Part shown: positions 9,147 through 16,470 of the stretch, in pieces
Position numbering within the stretch: the stretch's first letter is position 1
Layout of the letters: every line of letters begins with the position of its first letter
From: Geodermatophilus obscurus DSM 43160
GTDB lineage: Bacteria > Actinomycetota > Actinomycetes > Mycobacteriales > Geodermatophilaceae
Assembly (NCBI RefSeq): GCF_000025345.1
Contig: NC_013757.1
Coordinates: 2,790,001-2,854,000 of the forward strand
Direction: 5' to 3'
DNA: 64,000 nt
Translations under genes and position numbers: made by a program
The notes under the pieces: model-generated
Databases searched by the model: none
The model's input: only the letters and a program-made list of their open reading frames with translations
Told to the model about the DNA's origin: nothing

Positions 9147-9307
9147 GAGGACCCTCCCCTGCCCCCACCGTGGAAGGACCCCGTTCCGGCCCCGTCCCGA
9201 GGCTCGCCCCCGAGCCTGCGAGGGGTGAGGAGGACGGCGTCCTTCCAGGGGCCACCCCTGCCCCCACCTCTCGCGAGTTCGCGGCGGGCACCTGCGGAGG
9301 GGCCGGC
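9147..9307. repeat. Hairpin repeat region between tatC and the DGK-like gene
   Basis: Contains a well-formed element at 9188-9242. Its outer arms are GGCCCCGTCC and GGACGGCG (one mismatch); its inner arms are CTCGCCCC and GGGGTGAG around CGAGCCTGCGA. A second weaker hairpin-like segment (CCACCCCTG... to 9300) follows. No open frame of interest is present. The inner stem differs from the copies at 38708 and 62099 at paired positions. Confidence 0.6.
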
Positions 9308-9411
9308 GTGCAGGTCGCCGTCCTGCTGAGCCAGGCGGCCGGCCGCGGCCGGGTCCACGCGGCCGCCCGCGGGGTGCTCGACGCGCTGCGCGCCGACGGC
9401 CTCACCCGCGG
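9308..9411 (+). pseudogene. N-terminal segment of the DGK-like gene in a different frame
   Basis: Starting at GTG 9308, this frame encodes VQVAVLLSQAAGRGR and then VLDALRADGLTRG, a good match to the first strand and helix of diacylglycerol-kinase-type enzymes. At about 9408-9413 the frame must slip by one base to continue into the downstream catalytic part. A single extra G in the CGCGGGTG run would restore one continuous gene. This is either a true frameshift or a sequencing error. Confidence 0.6.
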
Positions 9412-10191
9412 GTGCTGCCCGCGACCACCCGCGCCGCCGCCGAGCGGCAGGCGGCCGGGGCGGTCGCCGCAGGCACCACCGCCGTGGTCGCGATCGGTGG
9501 GGACGGCGCCGCGCACGCCGGCCTCCAGGCCGTGGCCGGCACGGACACCCCGGTGGCCGTCGTCCCGGCCGGCACGGGCAACGACCTCGCGCTCGCCCTG
9601 GGCGTGCCGGCCGACCCGGTCCTCGCGGCCCGGGCGGCAGTGGCCGACCTGCGGACGGGGGAGGTCCGCCGCGTCGACGCCGGCCGCACCGGGGACTGCT
9701 GGTGGGCCACGGTGCTGTGCTGCGGCTTCGACTCCGCGGTCACCGACCGGGCCAACCGGCTGCGCTGGCCGCGCGGCCCGCGCCGCTACGACGTGGCGAT
9801 CCTCGCCGAGCTGGCCCGGTTGCGGCCGCGGGAGCTCACCCTCGTCCTCGACGGCCACCCGCGGACGCTCGCCGTCACGCCGGTCGCCGTCGGCAACACC
9901 CCCTGGTACGGCGGCGGGAGGCGGGTCTGCCCGGCCGCCGATCCGGCCGACGGCGCGTTCGACGTCACCGTCATCGGGCCGGTGAGCCGCCGGGAGCTGG
10001 TGCGCACCCGCCCGCGGCTGATCGCCGGCACGCACGTCGAGCACCCGGCGGTCACCGTGCACCCCACCCGCCGCGTGGAGCTGGCCGGCGAGGAGCTGAC
10101 CACCTACGCCGACGGGGAGCCGGTCGCGGGGCTGCCGGCCGTCAGCGTCTGCGTGCCCGGCGCCCTCCCGGTGGTGGGCGCCGGCCGCTGA
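9412..10191 (+). CDS. Diacylglycerol/sphingosine kinase-like lipid kinase (frameshifted 5' end)
   Basis: Encodes the main part of a DAGK-catalytic-domain enzyme that would phosphorylate a lipid hydroxyl with ATP. The glycine-rich IGGDGAAHAGLQAVAG matches the GGDGT nucleotide motif, and VPAGTGNDLALALGVP is the second conserved block. VGNTPWYGGGRRVCPAADPADGAFDV closes the typical C-terminal subdomain. At 259 residues it lacks the first 30-35 residues of the family, which are found in another frame just upstream (9308-9411). Alternatively, translation starts at the GTG at 9412 and yields a shortened protein. Confidence 0.7.
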   Translation: MLPATTRAAAERQAAGAVAAGTTAVVAIGGDGAAHAGLQAVAGTDTPVAVVPAGTGNDLALALGVPADPVLAARAAVADLRTGEVRRVDAGRTGDCWWATVLCCGFDSAVTDRANRLRWPRGPRRYDVAILAELARLRPRELTLVLDGHPRTLAVTPVAVGNTPWYGGGRRVCPAADPADGAFDVTVIGPVSRRELVRTRPRLIAGTHVEHPAVTVHPTRRVELAGEELTTYADGEPVAGLPAVSVCVPGALPVVGAGR

Positions 10192-10250
10192 GCCGGGCCC
10201 CGACGATCAGCTGAGCGGATCACCCGGGCGGTGCCGGTCTCGGCGTGCTG

Positions 10251-10264
10251 CCGTTATGCCCAAC
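10251..10264 (-). repeat. Dispersed motif copy a (GTTGGGCATAACGG)
   Basis: Minus-strand match to the nine-copy intergenic motif, 59 bases upstream of the helicase -10 element start-site region. It is preceded by TTT on the minus strand, like copy d at 20063. Confidence 0.6.
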
Positions 10265-10310
10265 AAAGCCGCTGGCAGGGTCGGGTCGCGCCGATCGGGG
10301 GAGACACGCC

Positions 10311-10316
10311 TAACGT
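10311..10316 (+). promoter_or_regulatory. Leaderless -10 element (TAACGT) for the helicase
   Basis: TAACGT lies exactly 6 bases upstream of the ATG at 10323. Confidence 0.55.
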
Positions 10317-10322
10317 GGAGCC

Positions 10323-13178
10323 ATGTCCAGCCCCGCTGAGCGGTACGCGGCTGCCCGTCGGCGCGGTGCCCACCCCGCACTGGCCGACTTCACCGCGCAG
10401 CTCGGCTTCTCCCTCGACCCCTTCCAGGTGCAGGCCTGCGAGGCGCTCGACGAGGGTTCCGGCGTCCTGGTCTGCGCGCCGACCGGCGCGGGCAAGACGG
10501 TGGTGGGGGAGTTCGCCGTCCACAAGGCGCTGGCCGAGGGGCGCAAGGCCTTCTACACGACGCCGATCAAGGCGCTGTCCAACCAGAAGTACAACGACCT
10601 CGCCGAGCGCTACGGCGAGGGGAAGGTCGGCCTGCTCACCGGGGACAACGCCATCAACGGCGACGCGCCCGTGGTGGTGATGACCACCGAGGTGCTGCGC
10701 AACATGCTCTACGCCGAGTCCCCGGCGATCGACGGGCTCGGCTACGTCGTCATGGACGAGGTGCACTACCTCGCCGACCGCTTCCGCGGCGCGGTGTGGG
10801 AGGAGGTGATCATCCACCTCCCGCAGTCGGTGACCCTGGTGTCCCTGTCCGCGACGGTGAGCAACGCCGAGGAGTTCGCCGACTGGCTGGTCACCGTCCG
10901 CGGCCACACCGAGGTCGTCGTCAGCGAGGTCCGGCCGATCCCGCTGTGGCAGCACATGCTGGTCGGCAACCGGGTGTTCGACCTGTTCAGCCTGCGCCCG
11001 GCCGCGCACGCCGCCGAGCAGGGCGACGACCCGCGCGGGCAGTCCACCCGCGAGCGCGGCGCCAGCGTCGTCGACCCCGAGCTGGTCCGCTACGTGCGCG
11101 AGCACGAGCGGCGGATGGACACCTGGGGCGGTGGCAACGGCGGCTCGCGCCGGGAGCGGGACTGGCACAAGCCGCGCTACAAGCCGCCGGCCCGCGCCGA
11201 CGTCATCGAGCGGCTGGACCGCTCGGGACTGCTGCCGGCCATCACCTTCGTCTTCAGCCGCAACGGCTGCGACGCGGCGGTCGACCAGTGCCTGCGGGCC
11301 GGGCTGCGGCTCACCGACGAGCACGAGCGCTCGGAGATCGCCGCCATCATCGACGAGAGGACCGGCTCGCTGCCGGAGGAGGACCTGCACGTCCTCGGCT
11401 TCTGGGAGTGGCGCGAGGGCCTGCTGGCCGGGCTGGCCGCGCACCACGCCGGCCTGGTCCCGGCGTTCAAGGAGACCGTGGAGGAGTGCTTCGTCCGCGG
11501 TCTGGTCAAGGCCGTGTTCGCCACCGAGACCCTCGCCCTGGGCATCAACATGCCGGCGCGCACCGTCGTCCTCGAGCGGCTGGTCAAGTGGAACGGCGAG
11601 GCGCACGTCGACGTCACGCCGGGGGAGTACACCCAGCTCACCGGACGGGCCGGGCGGCGCGGCATCGACGTCGAGGGGCACGCCGTCGTCGTGTGGGCGC
11701 CGGGCATGGACCCCTCCGTCGTCGCCGGGCTGGCCAGCACCCGCACCTACCCGCTGAAGTCCTCCTTCCGGCCCAGCTACAACATGGCCGTCAACCTGGT
11801 CAGCTCCTTCGGGCGGGCCAACGCCCGCGAGCTGCTGGCCTCGTCCTTCGCCCAGTTCCAGGCCGACCGCTCGGTGGTCGGGCTGGCCCGCGCCGCCGCC
11901 CGCCACGAGCGCGACGCCGAGCGCTGGGCCGCCGAGATGCACTCGGAGGGCGGCGACGTCGCGGGGTACGCACGGCTGCGCCAGGACATCGCCGAGCGGG
12001 AGAAGGAGCTCTCCCGCGACTCGGCGGCCAAGCGCCGGATCGAGGCCTCCGACGCGCTGGCGGCGCTGCGGCCCGGCGACGTCATCCGCGTGCCGTCGGG
12101 ACGGCGGCAGGGACTGGCCGTCGTCCTCGACCCCGGGGTGACCGACCTGACCGAGCCGCGCCCCCTGGTGCTCACCGAGGACAAGTGGGCCGGGCGCCTC
12201 GGTGCCGTCGACTTCCCCACGCCGGTCACCGCGCTGGCCCGGGTGCGGGTGCCCAGGAACTTCAACCACCGCAGCCCGCACGCCCGGCGGGACCTGGCCG
12301 CCACGCTGCGCAACGCGCGCGTGGAGAACGACCTGGGCGCGCGGCGGGTCAGGCAGCGCTCCGCGGCCGCCGACGACCCGGTGCTGCACGACCTGCGGCG
12401 GGCGCTGCGGGCCCACCCGGTGCACGCCCTGCCCGACCGCGAGGAGCGCGTGCGGGCGGCCGAGCGCTGGCTGCGGGCCACCCGGGAGGCCGAGGCCACC
12501 CACCGTCGGATGGCCGAGCGCACCGGCTCGCTGACCCGCCAGTTCGACCGCACCTGCGACGTCCTCGAGGAGCTGGGCTACCTGGTGCCCGACCCGGCGG
12601 CCCCGCCGGTGACCGCGGGGGAGGACCCGGTGGACCACGAGGTCGCAGACGTCGCCCCGGTCGTGACCGACGACGGCCGGCGGCTGGCCCGCATCTGGTC
12701 GGAGGCCGACCTGCTCGTCGCCGAGTGCCTGCGCTCGGGCGTGTGGCGCGGGCTCACCCCGGCCGAGCTCGCCGCCGCGGTGTCCACGCTGGTGTTCGAG
12801 GCCCGGCGGGAGATGCCCGGCCAGCCGGCGGTGCCGGCCGGCAAGGTGTCGGCGGCGATCGCGGAGATGCGGCGGATCCGCGCGCGGCTGCAGGACGTCG
12901 AGCTCGACCACGGTGTGCCGGCCGGCCGCGACCTGGACCTCGGCTTCGCCTGGGCGGCCTACCGCTGGGCCGACGGGCAGAGCCTGGACCGGGTCCTGGC
13001 CGGGGCCGAGCAGGCGGGTACCGAGCTCTCCGGTGGGGACTTCGTCCGCTGGGCGCGCCAGTTGCTGGACCTGCTCGACCAGCTGGCCAAGGTCGCCGAC
13101 GGCCAGCTGGCCACCACGGCCCGGGCGACGGTGGACCGGGTACGGCGCGGCGTGGTCGCCGTAGCGGTCGGCGGCTGA
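10323..13178 (+). CDS. helY: Ski2/Mtr4-type DEAD/DEAH RNA helicase (HelY-like)
   Basis: A 951-residue superfamily 2 helicase. Walker A is APTGAGKT, followed by TTPIKALSNQKY (Ia), the MDEVHYL box (DEVH) and SLSATVSN (motif III). The C-terminal RecA domain has ATETLALGINMPARTVV and QLTGRAGRRGID (motifs V and VI). A long C-terminal region with helical and beta-barrel parts follows, as in Mtr4/Ski2 relatives. The protein probably unwinds structured RNA for decay; the substrate is not determined. Its position after tatAC matches Rv2092c (helY) in M. tuberculosis. The start is fixed by the leaderless -10 element. Confidence 0.9.
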   Translation: MSSPAERYAAARRRGAHPALADFTAQLGFSLDPFQVQACEALDEGSGVLVCAPTGAGKTVVGEFAVHKALAEGRKAFYTTPIKALSNQKYNDLAERYGEGKVGLLTGDNAINGDAPVVVMTTEVLRNMLYAESPAIDGLGYVVMDEVHYLADRFRGAVWEEVIIHLPQSVTLVSLSATVSNAEEFADWLVTVRGHTEVVVSEVRPIPLWQHMLVGNRVFDLFSLRPAAHAAEQGDDPRGQSTRERGASVVDPELVRYVREHERRMDTWGGGNGGSRRERDWHKPRYKPPARADVIERLDRSGLLPAITFVFSRNGCDAAVDQCLRAGLRLTDEHERSEIAAIIDERTGSLPEEDLHVLGFWEWREGLLAGLAAHHAGLVPAFKETVEECFVRGLVKAVFATETLALGINMPARTVVLERLVKWNGEAHVDVTPGEYTQLTGRAGRRGIDVEGHAVVVWAPGMDPSVVAGLASTRTYPLKSSFRPSYNMAVNLVSSFGRANARELLASSFAQFQADRSVVGLARAAARHERDAERWAAEMHSEGGDVAGYARLRQDIAEREKELSRDSAAKRRIEASDALAALRPGDVIRVPSGRRQGLAVVLDPGVTDLTEPRPLVLTEDKWAGRLGAVDFPTPVTALARVRVPRNFNHRSPHARRDLAATLRNARVENDLGARRVRQRSAAADDPVLHDLRRALRAHPVHALPDREERVRAAERWLRATREAEATHRRMAERTGSLTRQFDRTCDVLEELGYLVPDPAAPPVTAGEDPVDHEVADVAPVVTDDGRRLARIWSEADLLVAECLRSGVWRGLTPAELAAAVSTLVFEARREMPGQPAVPAGKVSAAIAEMRRIRARLQDVELDHGVPAGRDLDLGFAWAAYRWADGQSLDRVLAGAEQAGTELSGGDFVRWARQLLDLLDQLAKVADGQLATTARATVDRVRRGVVAVAVGG

Positions 13179-13205
13179 GCCGCAGGTGGGGCAGGATCTC
13201 CGACG

Positions 13206-13823
13206 ATGACCAACCCCCCGCACGGCGACCCGCCGCCGGGTGAGCCCGGCCGGCCCCAGCCGCAGCAGCCGTGGCCGCAGCAGCCCGGCCCCTGGGGCCC
13301 GCCGGCGCCTGGTCCGTACGGCGGGCAGCCGCCCTACGGGCAACCGCAGCAGCCCGGCGCCTGGGGCCCGCCGGCGCCTGGTCCGTACGGCGGGCAGCTG
13401 CCCTACGGACAGCCGCAGCAGGGCCAGCCGCCGTACTGGGTGGGCCAGCCCCAGCACGGGCAGCCGCAGCACGGCCAGCCGTGGGAGCAGTCGCCGTACG
13501 GGCCCCCGGTGCCGCAGCGGCGGTCCCGGAGGGGACTGGTGGCCGGGATCGTCGTGCCGGCCGTCCTGCTGCTCGTCGCTGTGGTGCTCGCCCGCGTCTT
13601 CGCCGACACCGTGCTCGACACCAGCGCCGTCGAGGACGACGTCGCCGCGCAGTTCGAGGAGATCGAGGGCGTGGCGATCGACTTGACCTGCGACGACGAG
13701 ATGCAGGTCGAGCAGGGCGCCGACTACGAGTGCACCGGCACCACGGCCGACGGCGAGGAGGTCACCCTCCGCATCGTCATCACCGACGAGACCGACGCCT
13801 CCTACACCTGGGAAGAGGTCTAG
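13206..13823 (+). CDS. Pro/Gln-rich membrane protein with a C-terminal DUF4333-like domain
   Basis: A 205-residue protein. The first 105 residues are Pro, Gln and Gly-rich with YGQPQ and GPYGG repeats. One transmembrane helix follows (about 112-134, [20 protein letters not shown]) and then an extracytoplasmic domain of about 70 residues with two cysteines ([17 protein letters not shown]) typical of DUF4333. The topology would place the proline-rich part in the cytoplasm. It corresponds in position to M. tuberculosis Rv2091c. The function is unknown; a cell-envelope role is an inference. Confidence 0.75.
   Translation: MTNPPHGDPPPGEPGRPQPQQPWPQQPGPWGPPAPGPYGGQPPYGQPQQPGAWGPPAPGPYGGQLPYGQPQQGQPPYWVGQPQHGQPQHGQPWEQSPYGPPVPQRRSRRGLVAGIVVPAVLLLVAVVLARVFADTVLDTSAVEDDVAAQFEEIEGVAIDLTCDDEMQVEQGADYECTGTTADGEEVTLRIVITDETDASYTWEEV
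13281..13418 (+). repeat. Two 69-bp tandem repeat units inside the DUF4333 gene
   Basis: Units 13281-13349 and 13350-13418 are nearly identical and each encodes 23 residues (QPG[P/A][11 protein letters not shown] and so on). The unit length is a multiple of three, so copy-number change would keep the frame. Confidence 0.85.
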
Positions 13824-13826
13824 GGC

Positions 13827-14753
13827 TCAGCTGAGCGCGTCCTCCGGCCAGCCGAGTGCGGCACCCAGCCGCCGCAGCGAGGACTCGATGCCGTGCGCGG
13901 CGGCCAGTGCGGCCAGCGCGTCGGGATCGGCCGGACGGCGGGGGAGCGCGCCCTCCACGGCCGGCAGGTCGATGTCGCGGGCGACGGCGACGACCACCGG
14001 GGCGGCGTCGAGGTAGTCCGCGCCGGCGTGCAGCCTCTTGAGGACGGCGGCGGTGAGCGGCGGCTTCGGGACGACGGTGCGCGCGGCGGCCGCCCGGATG
14101 CCGGCCAGGTCGCCGAACTCGGTGATCAGCGCCGCCGCGGTCTTCGCGCCGATGCCGGCCACCCCGGGCAACCCGTCGCTGGGGTCGCCGCGCAGCACGG
14201 CGAAGTCGGCGTAGGCCCGCCCCGGGATGCCGTACTTCGCGGTCACCGCCGCCTCGTCGACCAGCTCGAGGTCGGTGATGCCGCGCGCGGTGTAGAGCAC
14301 CCGGACGCCGCGCTCGTCGTCCACCAGCTGGAACAGGTCGCGGTCGCCGGTGACGACGTCGACCGGGCCGCGCGCGCGGGTGGTCAGCGTGCCGATGACG
14401 TCGTCGGCCTCGTAGCCGGGCGCACCGACCCGCGCCAGCCCCGCCGCGGCGAGCACCTCGACCAGCACCGGCACCTGCGGGCCCAGCTCGTCGGGGGTCT
14501 CCTCGCCGCCGTCGGGGGACAACCGGTGCGCCTTGTAGGAGGGCAGGGCCTCGACGCGGAAGGCCGGGCGCCAGTCGTCGTCCCAGCAGGCGACCAACCG
14601 GTCCGGGGCGTGGGCCGTGACGAGCCGCGCGGTCATGTCCAGGAAGCCGCGGACCGCGTTGACCGGCCGTCCGTCGGGCGAGGTGACGCTGGTCGGCACC
14701 CCGTAGAACGCCCGGAAGTAGAGGGAGGCGGCGTCCAGCAGCATCGTCGTCAC
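13827..14753 (-). CDS. 5'-3' exonuclease (FEN/Pol I N-terminal type)
   Basis: A protein of about 308 residues like the 5'-nuclease domain of DNA polymerase I. The N-terminal metal site is in MLLDAASLYFRAFYGVP. EADDVIGTL and VTGDRDLFQLV carry further acidic ligands, and LRGDPSDGLPGVAGIGAKTAAALI is the helix-hairpin-helix. It probably trims 5' flaps or RNA primers. The open frame extends to 14924, overlapping the divergent gene, so GTG 14753 or ATG 14744 is the likely start. Position and divergent orientation match Rv2090. Confidence 0.9.
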   Translation of the reverse strand: MTTMLLDAASLYFRAFYGVPTSVTSPDGRPVNAVRGFLDMTARLVTAHAPDRLVACWDDDWRPAFRVEALPSYKAHRLSPDGGEETPDELGPQVPVLVEVLAAAGLARVGAPGYEADDVIGTLTTRARGPVDVVTGDRDLFQLVDDERGVRVLYTARGITDLELVDEAAVTAKYGIPGRAYADFAVLRGDPSDGLPGVAGIGAKTAAALITEFGDLAGIRAAAARTVVPKPPLTAAVLKRLHAGADYLDAAPVVVAVARDIDLPAVEGALPRRPADPDALAALAAAHGIESSLRRLGAALGWPEDALS

Positions 14754-14798
14754 GACTCGGGACGGTAACGGCCGGGGGTGACGGGCGTATCCGCTGGT

Positions 14799-14804
14799 TA
14801 GGCT
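14799..14804 (+). promoter_or_regulatory. Leaderless -10 element (TAGGCT) for the M24 peptidase
   Basis: TAGGCT, then 7 bases, then the GTG at 14812. Confidence 0.55.
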
Positions 14805-14811
14805 GCGAGTC

Positions 14812-15969
14812 GTGCCCTCTCCGACCGCCGCTGGGACCGCATCTGCACCGCTGGTGACCCTCGACCGCGTGCACGCCGCGCGGGACCTGGCCGCGGCGAC
14901 CGGCGTCGACCTGCTCGTCGTCACGCCGGGCTCGGACCTGCGCTACCTGTGCGGCTACGACGCCCACGCGATGGAGCGGCTCACCGCGCTGGCGGTGCCG
15001 CGGCAGGGGGAGCCGTTCCTCGTCGTCCCCCGGCTGGAGGCGCCGATGGTCGGCGCCAGCCCGGCCGGCGGCCTCGGCCTGGAGGTGCTGGCCTGGGACG
15101 AGACCGACGACCCGTTCGCGCTGCTGGCGCAGGCGGCGACCGGCCGGCTGGGCGCCGCGCCGGCGCGGGTCGCGGTCGGCGACCGCACCTGGGCGCTGCA
15201 CGCGCTCGGCGTCGCCGGCGCGCTGCCCGGGGCGGCCCTGGAGCTGGCGAGCCCGGTGGTCGACCGGCTGCGGATGGTGAAGACACCGGCCGAGGTCGCC
15301 GAGCTCGCCGCCGCCGGTGCGGCCATCGACCGGGTGCACGCCCGGATGGGGGAGTGGCTGCGGGTCGGCCGCACCGAGGCCGAGGTGGGCGCCGACATCG
15401 CCGCGGCGATCCTCGCCGAGGGGCACGTGTCGGTGGACTTCACCATCGTGGGGTCCGGGCCCAACGGCGCCAGCCCGCACCACGAGCTCTCCGACCGGGT
15501 GGTGGAGGACGGCGACGTCGTCGTCGTCGACATCGGCGGCGAGACCGCCACCGGCTACCGGTCGGACTGCACCCGCACCTATGCGGTCGGCCGCGCGCCC
15601 GGCGCCGAGGTCGCCGAGTGGTACGCCGTCCTGCAGGAGGCGCAGCGCGTCTCGACCGCCGCGGTGCGGCCCGGGGTGACCGCCGAGCAGGTGGACGCCG
15701 CCGCCCGGGACGTCATCACGGCGGCCGGGTGGGGCGAGTACTTCATCCACCGCACCGGGCACGGGATCGGCCTGGACATCCACGAGGCGCCCTACATCGT
15801 CGCGGGCAACGACCTGCCGCTGGAGCCGGGCATGGCGTTCTCCGTCGAGCCGGGCATCTACCTGCCGGGCCGCTGCGGCGCCCGCATCGAGGACGTCGTC
15901 GTCTGCACCGACGACGGCGTCACCGTGCTCAACGAGGGCCCGCGTGAGCTCGTCGTCCTCCCCGGCTGA
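14812..15969 (+). CDS. M24 family Xaa-Pro dipeptidase/aminopeptidase
   Basis: A 385-residue metallopeptidase with a creatinase-like N-terminal domain and a pita-bread catalytic domain. All five metal ligands are visible: Asp in VVVDIGG, Asp in SDCTRTY, His in HRTGHGIG, Glu in FSVEPGIYL and Glu in GARIEDVV. It should cleave Xaa-Pro dipeptides or N-terminal residues next to proline, and may finish degradation of proteasome-derived peptides (inference). Its position matches M. tuberculosis pepE (Rv2089c). The 3' end overlaps the Lrp gene by 26 bases. Confidence 0.92.
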   Translation: MPSPTAAGTASAPLVTLDRVHAARDLAAATGVDLLVVTPGSDLRYLCGYDAHAMERLTALAVPRQGEPFLVVPRLEAPMVGASPAGGLGLEVLAWDETDDPFALLAQAATGRLGAAPARVAVGDRTWALHALGVAGALPGAALELASPVVDRLRMVKTPAEVAELAAAGAAIDRVHARMGEWLRVGRTEAEVGADIAAAILAEGHVSVDFTIVGSGPNGASPHHELSDRVVEDGDVVVVDIGGETATGYRSDCTRTYAVGRAPGAEVAEWYAVLQEAQRVSTAAVRPGVTAEQVDAAARDVITAAGWGEYFIHRTGHGIGLDIHEAPYIVAGNDLPLEPGMAFSVEPGIYLPGRCGARIEDVVVCTDDGVTVLNEGPRELVVLPG

Positions 15970-16429
15970 TCACGGCGGAGGACCGCTCACCTCCGGCGAC
16001 GTCGACCGGGCGCTGCTGGCCGCGCTGGCCCGTGACGGCCGCGCCAGCTACACCGAGCTCGCCGAGAAGGTGGGCCTGTCGGTGTCGGCGGTGCACCAGC
16101 GCGTGCGCAGGCTCGAGCAGCGCGGGCTGATCACCGGGTACCACGCCAAGCTCGACGCCGCGCTGCTCGGCCTGGGGCTCACCGCGTTCGTCGCGATCAC
16201 GCCGACCGACGCCGCATCGCCCGACGAGGCGCCGTCCCTGCTGGCGCACCTGCCCGAGATCGAGGCCTGCCACTCGGTGGCGGGGGTGGAGAGCTACCTC
16301 CTCAAGGTGCGGACGTCGTCCCCCGACGCGCTCGAGGCGCTGCTGCGCACGATCCGGCAGACCGCCAAGGTCACCACCCGGACGACGGTGGTGCTCTCCA
16401 CCTTCTACGAGGACCGCCCGCCGCTGTAG
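15944..16429 (+). CDS. Lrp/AsnC family transcriptional regulator
   Basis: A 161-residue regulator. The N-terminal AsnC-type winged helix-turn-helix covers about residues 17-75 (VDRALLAALARDGRASYTEL, LSVSAVHQRVRRLEQRGLI). An AsnC ligand-binding domain follows, with VAGVESYLLKVRTSSPDALEALL near the end. The GTG start lies within the end of the peptidase gene, so translation is likely coupled. It may regulate amino-acid or peptide metabolism, including the adjacent peptidase, but its effector cannot be read from the sequence. Confidence 0.88.
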   Translation: MSSSSSPADHGGGPLTSGDVDRALLAALARDGRASYTELAEKVGLSVSAVHQRVRRLEQRGLITGYHAKLDAALLGLGLTAFVAITPTDAASPDEAPSLLAHLPEIEACHSVAGVESYLLKVRTSSPDALEALLRTIRQTAKVTTRTTVVLSTFYEDRPPL

Positions 16430-16455
16430 CCCGACCCGCCCGCTGGACACCTGAT

Positions 16456-16469
16456 CGAACGTGTGTTCG
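16456..16469 (+). promoter_or_regulatory. LexA-type SOS box upstream of the radical SAM gene
   Basis: CGAACGTGTGTTCG is a perfect match to the actinobacterial LexA operator form CGAAC-N4-GTTCG. It ends one base before the ATG of the radical SAM gene, so bound LexA would block transcription. Confidence 0.75.
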
Positions 16470-16470
16470 G

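Noticed and set aside
10251..10264. Integron attC core-like reading of the dispersed motif (GTTRRRY)
   Set aside because: Only some copies fit GTTRRRY, and no paired inverse core or cassette structure is visible.
10254..13472. Minus-strand frame of 1072 residues over the helicase
   Set aside because: No recognisable motif; fully antisense to the helicase with all conserved motifs.
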